This document shows, one piece after another, positions 23,581 to 34,913 of a stretch of DNA of 64,000 nt. The stretch's first letter is position 1. The number at the start of each line of letters is the position of its first letter. The notes under the pieces are model-generated. The model worked only from the letters and a program-made list of their open reading frames with translations. It was not told the origin of the DNA and made no database searches. The stretch is from Pelodera strongyloides. Its lineage: Eukaryota > Nematoda > Chromadorea > Rhabditida > Rhabditidae. The position numbers were made by a program, and so were the translations under genes. The DNA is taken from NCBI GenBank assembly GCA_036852015.1, contig JAANDG010000421.1, forward strand, positions 1 to 64,000. Direction: 5' to 3'.

Positions 23581-23794
23581 TATTCAACTCTAAACTTGCA
23601 AGGCCGCTTCGAAGAGCGCCTTACTTATTGTTAGGTGGTAGGTGGCCAACACTTGTTCGGGCCAGATTTTCCCCGCTCTGGATTCTGGTTTTTTCGTATT
23701 GTTCCGAGAATATTCTTTCTCAGCTCTTTGGATTGTTTGTGCAATTAAAGCGAGAGAGCACCTTTTCCTCCTCAGTCGGGTTTTCTATGAATTG

Positions 23795-23975
23795 TTAAAG
23801 CGAAGTACCGGCCAGTTCTTGAAACGCATCGCTGACACAGCATTCTTATGCAGCTTATGCAAATGAACATAAATTATAATAAAAAATCTAGCTAAATTTG
23901 AGAAAATTAGCATAAATAGGTAAGAATTCAGTTGTCCACAAAGCGTTTCAAAAACCGTCCGGTATTTCGCTTTAA
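23795..23975. mobile_element. Family B MITE
   Basis: TTAA-AGCGAAGTACCGGCCAG ... CCGTCCGGTATTTCGCT-TTAA. Confidence 0.85.
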
Positions 23976-24064
23976 AAATCTTTCAGAATTTTGGTACGCG
24001 TGCTCCATTTGGGAGAAGGTAACTTCATTGAATAGGTAGAATCTTCGAGCTTATTACGACTCCC

Positions 24065-24195
24065 GTGGCCATATTTACCACTCAATTTTCCACGGGGAAT
24101 TCCTCGTTTTTTCTCTGTGTGTCTCACATTAGATTGCTATTTTCTGTCCCCAAGGAATATTTCCCCGAGGGAATCGGAGTGGTGAATATGACCTC
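24065..24195. mobile_element. Family D inverted-repeat element
   Basis: GTGGCCATATTTACCACTC ... GAGTGGTGAATATGACCTC, lying 70 bp upstream of the first CNG exon. Confidence 0.7.
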
Positions 24196-24244
24196 AGCTC
24201 TTTCCTCGAAGATTCTGCCTATTCTATCTTTCAGAATGAGCGTA

Positions 24245-24277
24245 TTTTACTAGTGCGAGTACAGTTCAAATGTGATG
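24245..24277 (+). promoter_or_regulatory. Acceptor just before the CNG start
   Basis: gcgagtacag is followed by 10 nt and the ATG at 24275; no upstream exon was found. Either a spliced-leader acceptor or the 3' splice site after a missed 5' exon. Confidence 0.35.
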
Positions 24278-27200
24278 CGCATGCCCATGGAAAAGCATCG
24301 AACTGCACATGCACCGGATGTGGAAAATCAAGGCGAAATCGCGAGACGAATTCGCAAGCAACAAAAGTTTGTTGCCTATATTCAACAAGAAATAAGCTGT
24401 TTAAAGGGATGTACCTTTCGTATATCGATTTACAAGGATAACCGAGGCACGCCGTGATACACGGTTTTTTCCATTAGTGCATTCACATGTCTTATATGCA
24501 AATTAGGTGCCATTCCAATGCAGAAATTTGCCTACGATATATGTGAAGGTATTTCACAAATCATGTGCCATACCGCTTTAACCACTTCAGCTATGATTTG
24601 GCGGTAAACGAACGAGGAAGCCTGTTCTACTTTTGGTCGATTCTAGTTTCAATTTGCTGTACATACAACCTTCTTTTCCTGACTTTTATGGTTTTCGAGG
24701 ATATTCGGGGACAGTAAGTTTTACAATAATTATAATTATTCATTCAATCTTAAAGCGAAATTCCGGCCGGATTGTGAAACGCATCGTGGACAGCTGAATT
24801 CCTACGTATTTATGCAAAGTTGCTCGAATTTAGCTCGATTTTTTATTCTAATTTATGTTCATTTGCATAAGCTGCAAAAGAATGCTGGTCCAATCGATGA
24901 GTTTCAAAAATCGGCCGGTATTTCGCTTTAATATAAAGCAAAAGAGTTCATATGTTTCACCGAATCCGCAGCGAAATCCATACTACGTTTCACGGATTTG
25001 GTATAAGCAGTAAACTTTTCGCAAACCAAATAAACGAAATCAGTTTCGGTAGATTAGTTACCGACAATTCGTTTCAGACGTTCCGTATAAGTATGTACAC
25101 CTTTTTTGAAGTATTGCCTGTGAAGCATTGAAAGGCGCCTTAGGCGGCAATAGCCGTCTGGTTATTCATAAACAATTTCATTCGAAATGTATTTATCTAT
25201 CGCTTTGTCTCTTTTCTCTCGTCAAAAAAAACTAGGAATCAATAAATACGCCAAGAGATAAGTAGATAATAATGGATTATGAGTAAACTAATTAGCGATC
25301 ACGTTTAACGCACTAATAAGTAATACATAGATACATCGATGATAAGTATTAAGGGATTAATTGGACATACATCATTACTATTTACTTAATTAAATGGTTT
25401 ATTATGCTCTCTCTACATCCCTCTCTCTCTCCATCCCTCTCTCTCTATCGCCCTATCTATCTATCTATCTATCTCTCCCTCTTAAAGCGAAATGCTAGCC
25501 TCTTTGGAAAATTTGCATATGATAAGCAAACCTTATGTATCCTATGCTAATTTTGCGCGATAGCCGTGGACGATCGCGCAAAATTAGCATAGGATACATA
25601 GGATTTGCTTATCATATGCAAATTTTCCAAAGGAGCTGGCATTTCGCTTTAATATCTCTTAATCTCTCTGAAACAGCACATCACCATGGCGAACAACTTT
25701 TGTATGATCCTATTAGGTTTCTTCTCTACATTTACTTTCGTTCTTATTGTCTTATTCTCAAATAATATGTTTTAGATTATTAGTGTTGCTAACTTTTCAT
25801 CTTTGCTACGATTATATCATGTTTATGAATATTTATATTATGGACTCTTTTTTACCTTTCAGAAGCTATTCCACATGGATAAAAATGAATATTGTCACGG
25901 ACATTATCGCAATATTGGACATGGTTGTACAAGCGAGAAAGGGTATGTGATATGCAGTATTATATTTAGAAAATGTGGATTGTTTCTAAATATCTCCAAA
26001 ATATCAAAGGTGAACTGCATGTACTTCTCACATTTCTGGCACAATTCCTGCACATCCAATTTGGGGAGTAGTGTACCGCCCCGAACTGGCGGACAATTCG
26101 CGCACGTTTGGCGCGCGCTCTTGTATCCTTGGTGCAACCCACCGCACTGGCGGTCATTGTTATTTGATTGATAATCCACTTCCAGCTTTCTATGCTAATG
26201 GCGTCAAGATGACTGAGCCGATAGACACGATTTTGAATTATATACGAAGGTAGGGCTCCCTTATTACAACTCTTATTCAATCAAACGTGATCCAGTACAG
26301 CGTTCCGCAGTGTTCCTAAGCAAAACAGGCGACGAGTCCAGAGACCATATTCACCACTCAATTCCCCATGGGGAATTCCCCGTCTTTTTCTCTGCGTCTC
26401 TCACATTAGAATGCTATTTTTGTCCCAAGGGAATATTTCCCCGAGGGAATCGGAGTGGTGAATATGGCCTCAGATAGTCATTTGCTCGATTTCTTTATAT
26501 GTATTTTATAATAATACATATAAAGTGCAACTACAATTAATTGCTTTAATTATTCAGCTACCGATTTCTATGTGATACGATTGCCATTCTCCCGACTGAT
26601 ATATTTCTGTTATGGTTTCACGACATATCGTTGATTAGGTGGGTTGTATTATTATTTAAAACTTATAAACGTTAGTATCCATATAAGGACCCTATCTAAG
26701 TACTGATTATTCTCGTGGCCACTGGCGAAACTTCTGTGACGCTCAATTTCTGTAATAGAGCTTTGCTACAAAAAAAACTATTTAAAAATAAAATTCAGAT
26801 TCAACCGGTTGTTTAAACTGCATCGAATGAGGGATACCTTTGATCTAGCCGAAAGGAAACATCGATATCAGGTAATGTTTTATTTTATAAATATAGTTTT
26901 AGAATTTTTAGAGTTTGTTGTCCGCTGGGTACTCTTGAAAATATGAAAGGCTGCTCACCGAGAAAGTCGCGCAACCGCCGCGCAAAAAAGGCAGCTGGGT
27001 GAACGACCGCATTTACAATCTGAAATCTGGGCTGGCGCGCGGCCTACAATATTTGGGCCCGGGTCACGCGCAGTTCGAGCCCAGTGTGGCGGCACAAAGG
27101 CTGCGTTTCCTCGGTATATTGATGTCCAGTTCCAGATATAGCCTCCGTAGCGCACCTGTAACGCACCGCGTCATACGAGCGTCACTAAAATGATCTGACA

Positions 27201-30200
27201 TTTTTCGCGCACCCATGGCGCACCTCTCGCACATTCTCGGCGGTCTGATTTAATTCTAAAGAAACCGATTTCCAGTTCGTGATCACCTTCGCGAAGATTG
27301 TGCTCACATGTTCGCTGCTCTTCCACTGGAACGCGTGTGCCTATTTTATATTGAGCACCATCTCACTGGATATTGCGAATAAGACGCGACAAGGTAGGCG
27401 CTGATAGGTCTAGAGAGTATACATACAGGATTGTCTCTTGTGCCTTAAGACTCTTATGTTAAAGCGAAATGCTAGCTTCTTTGGAAAATTTACATATGAT
27501 AAGCAAATCCTATGTATCCTATGCTAATTTTGTACGATTGCCGTGGACGATCGTACAAAATTAGCATAGTATACATAGGTTTTGCTTATCATATGCAAAT
27601 TTTCCAAAGGGGCTACCATTTCGCTTTAAGGCCAGACCCTAAGCGCCGCCCAATTTGGTTTAGGTTGGGTTTTAGGTTCAGCCATAGACTTGGGATTACT
27701 GTTATCATAGTTCAGTGTGTGTGCGTGCTGTCGCCATACGCGATCTGACTCTACCTCTAAGCTCCGGCTAAGAGTTAGGTTGAGTGCTAGGTTCATAATT
27801 AGATTGTAGCTGATTTTTTATTTCATTTTTAGAAATGGACCAAGACGATTGGCCCTTCAATTTCTGGAAGATTACTGATGCTTATGTAACACACTGTAAA
27901 AACTTTCGGTTGGTGTTTCTTCTGGACTTTTTCACGGTTACCACGAAAACTTGGTCAATTTGAATAGAAATCGATGTATTCCGATGCGGAGTGCAACGAA
28001 CACTCGAAATCCTCAAACTTTCCAAACATTCAAACAAACTTTGAATTTGAACTCCCTTGAAGAAAAATATAAAGGTGCACGTTCTTGAGGCGTAAAAAGA
28101 AAACATCTCCCTTCGCACGCTAGACAACCCGTATTCGTATGAACTTTTTAATCAGACCGCCGAGAACGCGCGAGAGGTGCGCCATGGGTGCGCGAAAAAT
28201 GTCAGATCATTTCAGTGGCGCTCGTATGAAGCGGTGCGTTACTACCTAAAACAAAGCGTTTAAAAAAAATCCATGAAAATTATGCCACTAAGATAGTATC
28301 CAGATATCAAACATGTGGTTTCGACGAAACGGATCGAAATATCGCTCACCGTGAAGATTACGTGGAAGAATTGTACGATTTTTGGAAGGAAAAGTGAGAA
28401 TTAAATTGTTTAAAGCGAAATCCCGGCAGGTTTGTGAAACGCATCGTGGACAACAGAATCCTTACGTATTTGTGCAAAGTTGCTCGAATTTAGCTCGATT
28501 TTTATTCTAATTTATGTTCATTTGCATAAGCCGCATAATAATGCTGGTTTGCTCCATGTGTTTCAAAAACCGGCCGGTATTTCGCTTTAAATGAATCCGG
28601 CCGTCCACCTTATTGCATAGATGTTTGTACATAGTATTTTTATATGCTTCCAGAGTACTTTGTATTTTTTTATGTTTGTTTTTGTATGGTTTTAAACTCT
28701 GCGCTTTCTGCTTTCATCAACTTTTTTGAATATTTGAATATTTATTACACTATACTCATTAAAAGCGCGCAACGCCGTGAGAGACGATGAAAAGGAAAAT
28801 CTGAGTAGCGGGTATAGATACTTGGATAACTTGAACAACTTGGAATTAATTTCCACAATAACTAACTTTCAGACAGCACAGGATATCTTTCTCCAATTTC
28901 TCGAAGGAGTATTCGTTGAGTATGTATTGGTCAACACTGACAATGACGACTCTAGGAGAACAGGTTACTAGTTCGTCAAATTAAAGGCCACATTGAGAAA
29001 AGTTTTCCATTTAGTGCCATTTGTGGCACGGAATCACGCTTTGTTTTTACGTCTGTCTAACGCATCGTGGACAACTGAATTCTTGCGTATTTATGCTAAT
29101 TTTCCCGAATTTAGCTTTTTTTTTATCCTAATTTATGTGCATTTGCATAAGCTGCACAAGAATGCTGGTCTATTAAAACCAGCAGGTATTTCGCTTTAAC
29201 GAACAGCCCTCCATTGGCACCACTAATACAGAGTGCCAACAATAATCAAGCCAAATAGTGCAATATATTGTCCACTATTCCTTTATAATTCCGATAATTT
29301 TTATACACATAACAAAAAAAATTTCAGCCAAGTCCCAACTTAACCTTTCAAAATGTCTTCGAAATATTCGACACGCTGGTTGGTATGGTAATCTTCGCTA
29401 TGATTATGGGTTCCGTTGGTGACTTGGTCGCTTCGGCAAACGCTTTCAAAGCTGATATGCAAATGTTGATGGATGGGCTGAAACAGTACATGATCAACAG
29501 GTAAACTTCGGATTTTGCACGCATGTTGGTAGTTTATTGAGTCCAAACCTAAGCCTAAGCCAAAGCCTAAGTCTAAGCTGGTATGGCAAGTTCCTACGGT
29601 ATGCAAGCAGTGAGGGAGATGGTACGCTGCGACCGGTTTTTGAATCGCATCTCAAATAACTGCATTCCTATGAATTTATGCTGAGTGAGTGGGTCGATTT
29701 TTTATTCCAATATGCTCGTTTCATGTAATACATTTGAATGCAGTTATTTGACATACGTTTCAAAAACCGGCCGGTATTTCGCTTTAAATACGTTTACCTT
29801 TTCCAGAAAACTGGATACCCAGTTGCAAGATCGTGTACTCCAATACTGCGAATATGAGGCTTCTGTGCGGCAAACCGTCAATGAAAAGGTAACTTTTTTT
29901 CTTTTTTTCTTACCAGAGACCGTATTCACCAACACACAGGGAGCCCTCCCTAGGCTGACGAGCGCTCTGACTCTCTTCCGCTCTCGCACTCTCTACGCAT
30001 TCATTAGCTCCCAGGGAGGCCAGGGAGGGCGCGCTGCGTGTTGGTGAATACGGCCTCAGGTGCTTTTAGAATTGGCTGTATATGATGTACATGCAGGTAT
30101 AAAATTTTCAGCCTTGGTGGCGAATTTTCATCTATTACCTGCATTTATTTATTCATTTATTATTTATTTACAAGAAATTTGTAGTAACTTAAATAGCGTC

Positions 30201-30431
30201 TACTAAGTGAGTGGAGAGTCAAATGCCCTTTTTGTAATTAGTATAAGTTGCAGCATATGCGCGAATTCCTTCCCAAGAAACTATTCGTCCAAGTGAACAA
30301 GTTCTTGCAGTGGCGCACACTTCGGATGTCGCCCCTTTTTGAGGTTTGCTTATTTTCGTATTCTACCGTAATTTTTGTATCTCGCGTAATGTATTCCTCT
30401 CTCTTTCTCTCTCGCTCTCTCTCCGCTCTCG

Positions 30432-30463
<32 letters not shown>

Positions 30464-33313
30464 GACTGTCTCTTGAAAATCTAGGCGTCCACCCTCTCTT
30501 ACTCTTGAACAGTTTGGAGCTCGCTCGCTCGCTCGCTCTTTCTCTCTCTCTCTCTCTCACGCCATTTGTTTCTTCTTTGTTCGGTCTCTATCTCTCTCTG
30601 TCTTGAGTCGCTCTTCAAAAAGTGTAGATGATAAAACTCCAGGATTGCGAGATTCCATTTCTCAGTGATGTGGCTTCCATGATGATTGCCCGATGTTTTG
30701 GACCCGGAGATGTGATTTCAGCCAAGGGTGATTTGAATAAGGTACTGTATAAATCTGAATGCAAATATAGGCTGTTGTGTAATATCAACCGATCACTAGA
30801 AGTACTCCAGCCCTTGAGTGAGCCTTGACCTTGAGGTATGTAAAACAGTCATAGACTGGTCCTTCCTATCTTGCCGAAGAATTTGCATCCTCGAATGCTG
30901 ACAATGAGATAGTAGTTAAAGCGATACACCGGCCGGTTTTTGAAACTCATCGTGTGATCGAGTAACCTACATTATTATGCAGCTTATGCAAATGAGCATA
31001 AATTAGAATAGACAATCGGGCTAAACTCAAGCAAATCAGCATACGTACGTAAGAATTCAGCTGTTCGCGATGCGTTTCAAAAACCGGCCGGTATTTCGCT
31101 TTAAAGCTTTTCATAAAACTGTATTTTTAGGAGATGTTCATGGTTGCCGCTGGGGAACTTCACGAACTTGACGAGTATGATACAATTTTAAGGATATTGC
31201 ATCCAGGCAAGCAAATTTTAAAGGACACGATTACTTTCAAAGCGGTATGGCGCGCCGTCTAGATTGCATACTGGAGCCACTGAATTTTTGCGTCCCAGCA
31301 ACTTTTCGCGTCTGGCATGGCAGGGCCACAGGCTGTAACACAATTTGCATATAACACACGAGTTTCATTTAGATTCAATTTACGGGGAAGGGAATTTGGT
31401 TTGGTTCCCGGAAAATAAGTTTCGAAATCGTCGGCCACATACATTGTGCTCAACAGGTTATTCACAGGTGCGCTTTTTTTCACAATAACAAAACTCTTAA
31501 TTTGGTTAATAAGAGTTTTGTTATTTTCATGTGTATTTTATAACACAAACTGCACGTTGCAGTGCTTTCTTTGATTGTCTTGGTGCGTAATAAACTATTA
31601 TTATTATTATTATTATGAGAAAAAAATAATGCTAACAATAGGCCCTCTGTCCGTCAAGACCATCTTATCTCTTAGCTTTTGCCTGTGGAAATCAGAGGGC
31701 ATATTCACCACTCAATTCCCCATGTAGAATTCCCCGTCTTTTTCTCTGCGTGTATCACATTTGGAGGCTATTTTCTGTCCCCAGGGGAACTATTTCCCCG
31801 AAGGAAGCGGAGTGGTGAATATGGACTCAGATTCCATTAACGACAAAACGGGTTTGATTTTTGGGTTACCGTATCCCTTTAAACGCTTACATCTATAAGT
31901 TGCCTGCAAAACTACGCGCTTAACCTTGTGAAAACAGTGATGAATCGTATGGACGTAGAACAGGGCTGATTGACTGTCAATTGATTTTTTTTACCTTTAA
32001 GTATGTTATGTTAGAACTTTAGTGAATAGTTTAGTGGTACATCGAAACATATGCACTCAAAAGGATACCCTAAGACGAACGTGCTTCACAACAGTTCCTA
32101 CTAACAAGGGTCCAAGCTTTGTTATAGTTTATATTATCCCAGGTGTACATCTTGCATCGTGATGACTTTCTACGAATACTGGATGATTATCCGGAAACAA
32201 AGGCGCATTTCCATTGTAGAGGTTGGTAGTTATATTCTGAGCAATTATCGGGTTACCACGGTATTGATATTGATTAGTTGTCAAGCAAAGGGTCATGTCT
32301 CTTACCAGCCGCGCGCTATTTTATGCGTGCTTTAGCGCGCCAGCGGTGTGAGACCGTGTAAGCCGCTCATATCCCGTACGCATTTTGCACACTGAGACCG
32401 TGTAAGCCGCTCATATCCCGTACGCATTTTGCACACAAGGGCACATAAACCTCAAAAATTTGCATACAACGCATGAGAATGCGGTTGTTCAGTATACGTT
32501 TCAAAACCCACATGTCATACCGCTTTAACCTTTCATCACTCAGCGCGGATGATTCAAGTTTCGAGTGGACAAATCGACGAATATTCCAAAGCGAGTGAGG
32601 AAGAGGAACAGAAACCATTGGAGGAGATACTCAGGTAATGTTTATTCAAGGGTGGAAAGTGGAAAGGTATTAAGGTATTAAGGTAATCTCGCGTTCGTGA
32701 ACCGCGGGCACCTGGCACCCACGCGGTACACCCTACAGATGAAGCAGCGCGCCCATGTGACAGTGCGTTCTAAGCGCGGCGGTTACGCGGAGTTTTTCAG
32801 GTTTTGCCAATACAGTGTTCAAAGCGTACAACCTTTTCTGACGAGGTAAAAACTATGCTCCAAGAAACTGTAGACGCTCAACGTAGACTAATTCAACTAT
32901 GAGAAGACGATTGCGCATGGTGGGAGCACCGTAGCGGCACGCTAAGTGCTCCTCTGGGCCTCTGGTGTTATACATATGCGGGGGTGACGCCCCTTAGGCC
33001 TTTAGAAGTGTAGTGAGTTACATTTTATTTACACGTTACAGAGACTTCAAGACCGACGTACAGTACATTGAAGACGAGTTAAACAAACAACGTTTGGCAT
33101 TTAATGTATGTTTTTTTATTTGTAAAAATGTGCATGTGTGTGCGTGCGTGTGCGTGCGTGTGTGTGTGCATGAGAGTATAATTATTAAACAATCCATTTT
33201 AGAAGAACTCTGCTCGCTTCAAGAAGCGAGTCTTCGAGCTGGAAACCATAGTGATCAATGAAAAGAAAAGTATAAAACGCGACGTAAGGAGAAAATTGAA
33301 ACGCGCTTTGTAG
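24275..33313 (+). CDS. Cyclic-nucleotide-gated cation channel subunit
   Basis: 20 exons: 24275-24366, 24591-24713, 25863-25942, 26186-26249, 26558-26638, 26799-26871, 27276-27393, 27833-27908, 28304-28393, 28873-28963, 29328-29500, 29807-29888, 30254-30343, 30628-30741, 31131-31206, 31373-31467, 32143-32221, 32544-32634, 33042-33105, 33203-33313 (stop TAG). All phases close: 1863 nt, 620 residues. Order: S1 (SLFYFWSILVSICC), S2 (YSTWIKMNIVTDIIAIL), S3 (CDTIAILPTDIFLL), basic S4 (RFNRLFKLHRMRD), S5 (FVITFAKIVLTCSLLFHWN), pore (MYWSTLTMTTLGEQ, filter near 292-295), S6, linker, cyclic-nucleotide-binding domain (about 412-532), C-terminal coiled coil. The LGEQ filter and DGLKQYM recall nematode TAX-2-like beta subunits, but that is a weak guess. 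The binding cassette is divergent (see findings). The donor of exon 1 (CAAAA|gtttgt) is the least certain junction, and a longer N-terminus from missed 5' exons is possible. Confidence 0.93.
24401..24581. mobile_element. Family C MITE in CNG intron 1
   Basis: TTAA at 24401-24404 (left end degraded) and a clean right end CATGTGCCATACCGCT-TTAA. Ends 9 nt before the exon that encodes S1. Confidence 0.7.
24750..24931. mobile_element. Family B MITE
   Basis: TTAA-AGCGAAATTCCGGCCGG ... TCGGCCGGTATTTCGCT-TTAA, 36 bp into CNG intron 2. Confidence 0.85.
25482..25652. mobile_element. Family A hairpin MITE, copy 4
   Basis: TTAA-AGCGAAATGCTAGCCTC ... GGAGCTGGCATTTCGCT-TTAA; preceded by a (CT)n/(CTAT)n microsatellite (25407-25480). 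Confidence 0.9.
26341..26471. mobile_element. Family D inverted-repeat element
   Basis: GAGACCATATTCACCACTC ... GAGTGGTGAATATGGCCTC in a CNG intron. Confidence 0.8.
27158..27250. repeat. Left arm of a 0.9-kb-spaced inverted repeat
   Basis: About 92 bp, over 90% identical to the reverse complement of 28151-28242 (shared core TTCGCGCACCCATGGCGCAC). The arms enclose two CNG exons and a family A MITE. Confidence 0.8.
27459..27629. mobile_element. Family A hairpin MITE, copy 5
   Basis: TTAA-AGCGAAATGCTAGCTTC ... GGGGCTACCATTTCGCT-TTAA in a CNG intron. Confidence 0.9.
28151..28242. repeat. Right arm of inverted repeat
   Basis: Partner of 27158-27250; see that entry. Ends 62 bp before CNG exon 28304-28393. 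Confidence 0.8.
28410..28590. mobile_element. Family B MITE
   Basis: TTAA-AGCGAAATCCCGGCAGG ... CCGGCCGGTATTTCGCT-TTAA; begins 17 bp after the donor of exon 28304-28393. Confidence 0.85.
29055..29200. mobile_element. Family B MITE, left end lost
   Basis: Recognisable from AACGCATCGTGGACAACTGA to GGTATTTCGCTTTAA; the first about 35 bp are missing or degraded. Confidence 0.65.
29555..29580 (-). repeat. Short interstitial TTAGGC-type tract
   Basis: CCTAAGCCTAAGCC and further GCCTAA/TCTAA words: the reverse complement of the nematode telomere hexamer, in a CNG intron. Confidence 0.6.
29620..29787. mobile_element. Family B variant MITE
   Basis: Left end degraded (CGACCGGTTTTTGAATCGCA), right end CCGGCCGGTATTTCGCT-TTAA. 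The interior (CAAATAACTGCATTCCTATG) matches 43003-43161. Ends 19 nt before exon 29807-29888. Confidence 0.75.
29926..30057. mobile_element. Family E inverted-repeat element
   Basis: GAGACCGTATTCACCAACAC ... GTGTTGGTGAATACGGCCTC with inner GGGAGCCCTCCCTAGG. The outer 12 bases match family D. Confidence 0.8.
30395..30560. repeat. (CT)n microsatellite region
   Basis: Two CT/GCTC-rich tracts (30395-30465, 30525-30560) in the CNG intron before exon 30628-30741. Confidence 0.85.
30916..31104. mobile_element. Family B MITE
   Basis: TTAA-AGCGATACACCGGCCGG ... CCGGCCGGTATTTCGCT-TTAA; ends 26 nt before CNG exon 31131-31206. Confidence 0.85.
31236..31370. mobile_element. Family C MITE fragment
   Basis: Left end AAAGCGGTATGGCGCGCCG and the typical AATTTGCATATAACACACGA core, but no right terminus: the CNG exon begins at 31373 where the right arm should be. 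Confidence 0.5.
31694..31828. mobile_element. Family D inverted-repeat element
   Basis: GAGGGCATATTCACCACTC ... GAGTGGTGAATATGGACTC in a CNG intron. Confidence 0.75.
32348..32435. repeat. 44-bp tandem duplication
   Basis: Two copies of a 44-bp unit containing GACCGTGTAAGCCGCTCATA. Confidence 0.85.
32400..32528. mobile_element. Family C MITE, right part
   Basis: CCACATGTCATACCGCT-TTAA right end with a TTGCATACAACGCATGAGA core; left end blurred by the tandem duplication. Ends 15 nt before exon 32544-32634. Confidence 0.6.
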
Positions 33314-33620
33314 AAAATAGAAAGTACCGTAACCGTCACAAGACCACGCCCACTTTGGTAGGACAAAACTGGTAGAGCAACTACTGTACTACAACCTAAA
33401 CTAGTTCAGAGATAAGTAGAGATAATCTACTTTCTCATCTGCAAGGTGACATACACCTGAATGATAATTAGCACTATGAATTACTTTATAAATATTCGAA
33501 AGTTATAAAAAAATATAAATATATATAATCGCCAAAATCCTCCTTTATAAACGTGTCATACTTTTTATTGAATACTTTCCTGATGCTAATGTGCTCATTA
33601 TAAACGGGTTTGAGATCGCA

Positions 33621-33808
33621 TTAAAGCAAAATACCAGCCGGTTTTTGAAACGCATCGTACAGCCGTACAGCTGAATCTTTACGTATTTATGCAAGTTGCG
33701 CGAATTTAGCTCGATTTCTTATTCTAATTTATATTCGTTTGCATATGCTGCATGAGAATGCTGTGTGTACTCGATGTGTTTCAAAAACCGGTCGTTATTT
33801 CGCTTTAA
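33621..33808. mobile_element. Family B MITE
   Basis: TTAA-AGCAAAATACCAGCCGG ... CCGGTCGTTATTTCGCT-TTAA. Confidence 0.85.
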
Positions 33809-34464
33809 ATTTACTTTTAATGTTTTATTCTGGATTTTACTCTATTCTATGAAGAATTTTTTCTAGGAATACTCTTATTCTTAGCTATCGTAACTGTAGT
33901 TAGAATAGTAATTAGTAAAACTCTATTTATTATAATTAATATATTTTCTTTGTTGCTTGACAATATTGAGCAGTTAGTAGCTATACGGTAAAGTTCCACG
34001 CTGTTTCTCTCTGATTGTTTCCTTCCAACTCCAACTGAAAGTGTTACATACGTCAATGTAAATGCCCACAAATATATCTTGAACCTTATTCACTTCCCAC
34101 AGTTAAACTCCAATAAAACACTTTTACTTGCATGCACCAAATTCCACTAAAACCAATCACAGTACAGCAGATAATTACAATATCTAATGAGCAATTGTGG
34201 ATAAAATCTGAGTAAAAAAACATACCGTAAAAATGAGTACAACTCACGAACTCATCACTTCATCGTGTACACTATCAATTCACAAGTTTCTACTGTGGAA
34301 TTTCCCACAATCAGTACAAATTAATAAATGAAAAAATCAAAGCGAGATTCACGAGATCAAAAAACACACACTAATATACAGTATACGAATAAGTGAGTAT
34401 CATAAACCCGAATAAGTTCAATTCACACAAAAGCACTACAGAGAGAGAAACGACTACGGTATAC

Positions 34465-34589
34465 TTAAAGAGGTACGGCACTTGGTTTGTAGAATATGCA
34501 AAGACAGCACAGAACAGTACCCAGTTTATACATATACATGCAAATTCGGTCGTCAGCCAAACGAACAAACACGTGTCATACCGCTTTAA
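34465..34589. mobile_element. Family C MITE, short
   Basis: TTAA-AGAGGTACGGCACTTGG ... CACGTGTCATACCGCT-TTAA, 125 bp. Confidence 0.8.
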
Positions 34590-34785
34590 AAATGACCTAG
34601 TCACCCAACAAAGGTGAAATTCTCAAAGTAAATGCATATTAACAAATCACAGTGCATAGAAGTAAGTATAAACATAACTGCTGGCAGAGATCGGCATAAA
34701 ACACAAAATGGTGAATAAAGACCAGCTACACGAGTATACACGCTCTGTATAAGGAAAAAAGACAGCTGGTGCGGTAGAAAGTGGA

Positions 34786-34913
34786 ATGGGGTTTGCGAGT
34801 ATGCTGAAAATTTACCGTATCTTGGAACTACATGAATTTTTTTTTCTTCATATCATACGTGCAGGCTTTGTGCAGAAACCAGAAATACGGTAGTATTGAC
34901 ACTGCAAACCCCA
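34786..34913. mobile_element. Family F inverted-repeat element
   Basis: ATGGGGTTTGCGAGTATGC ... ACTGCAAACCCCA with the shared TTTACCGTATCTTGGAACT interior. Confidence 0.75.

Larger units (their letters stand above)
19664..24264. other. Long repeat-rich intergenic region, no gene supported
   Basis: No exon series with consistent phase was found on either strand. It holds the elements listed separately plus three diverged copies of a repeat ending in AATCAAAAGGGTCTGTTATGG-like sequence (about 20935-21010, 21060-21140, 21340-21420), GA tracts at 21532-21606 and 23020-23100, and a GGTGACC-rich repeat at 20397-20600. Confidence 0.5.

Noticed and set aside
26071..26253. Plus-strand frame starting MYRPELADNSRTFGARSCILG
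   Set aside because: Only 26186-26249 of it is a CNG exon; the rest is GC-rich intron repeat.
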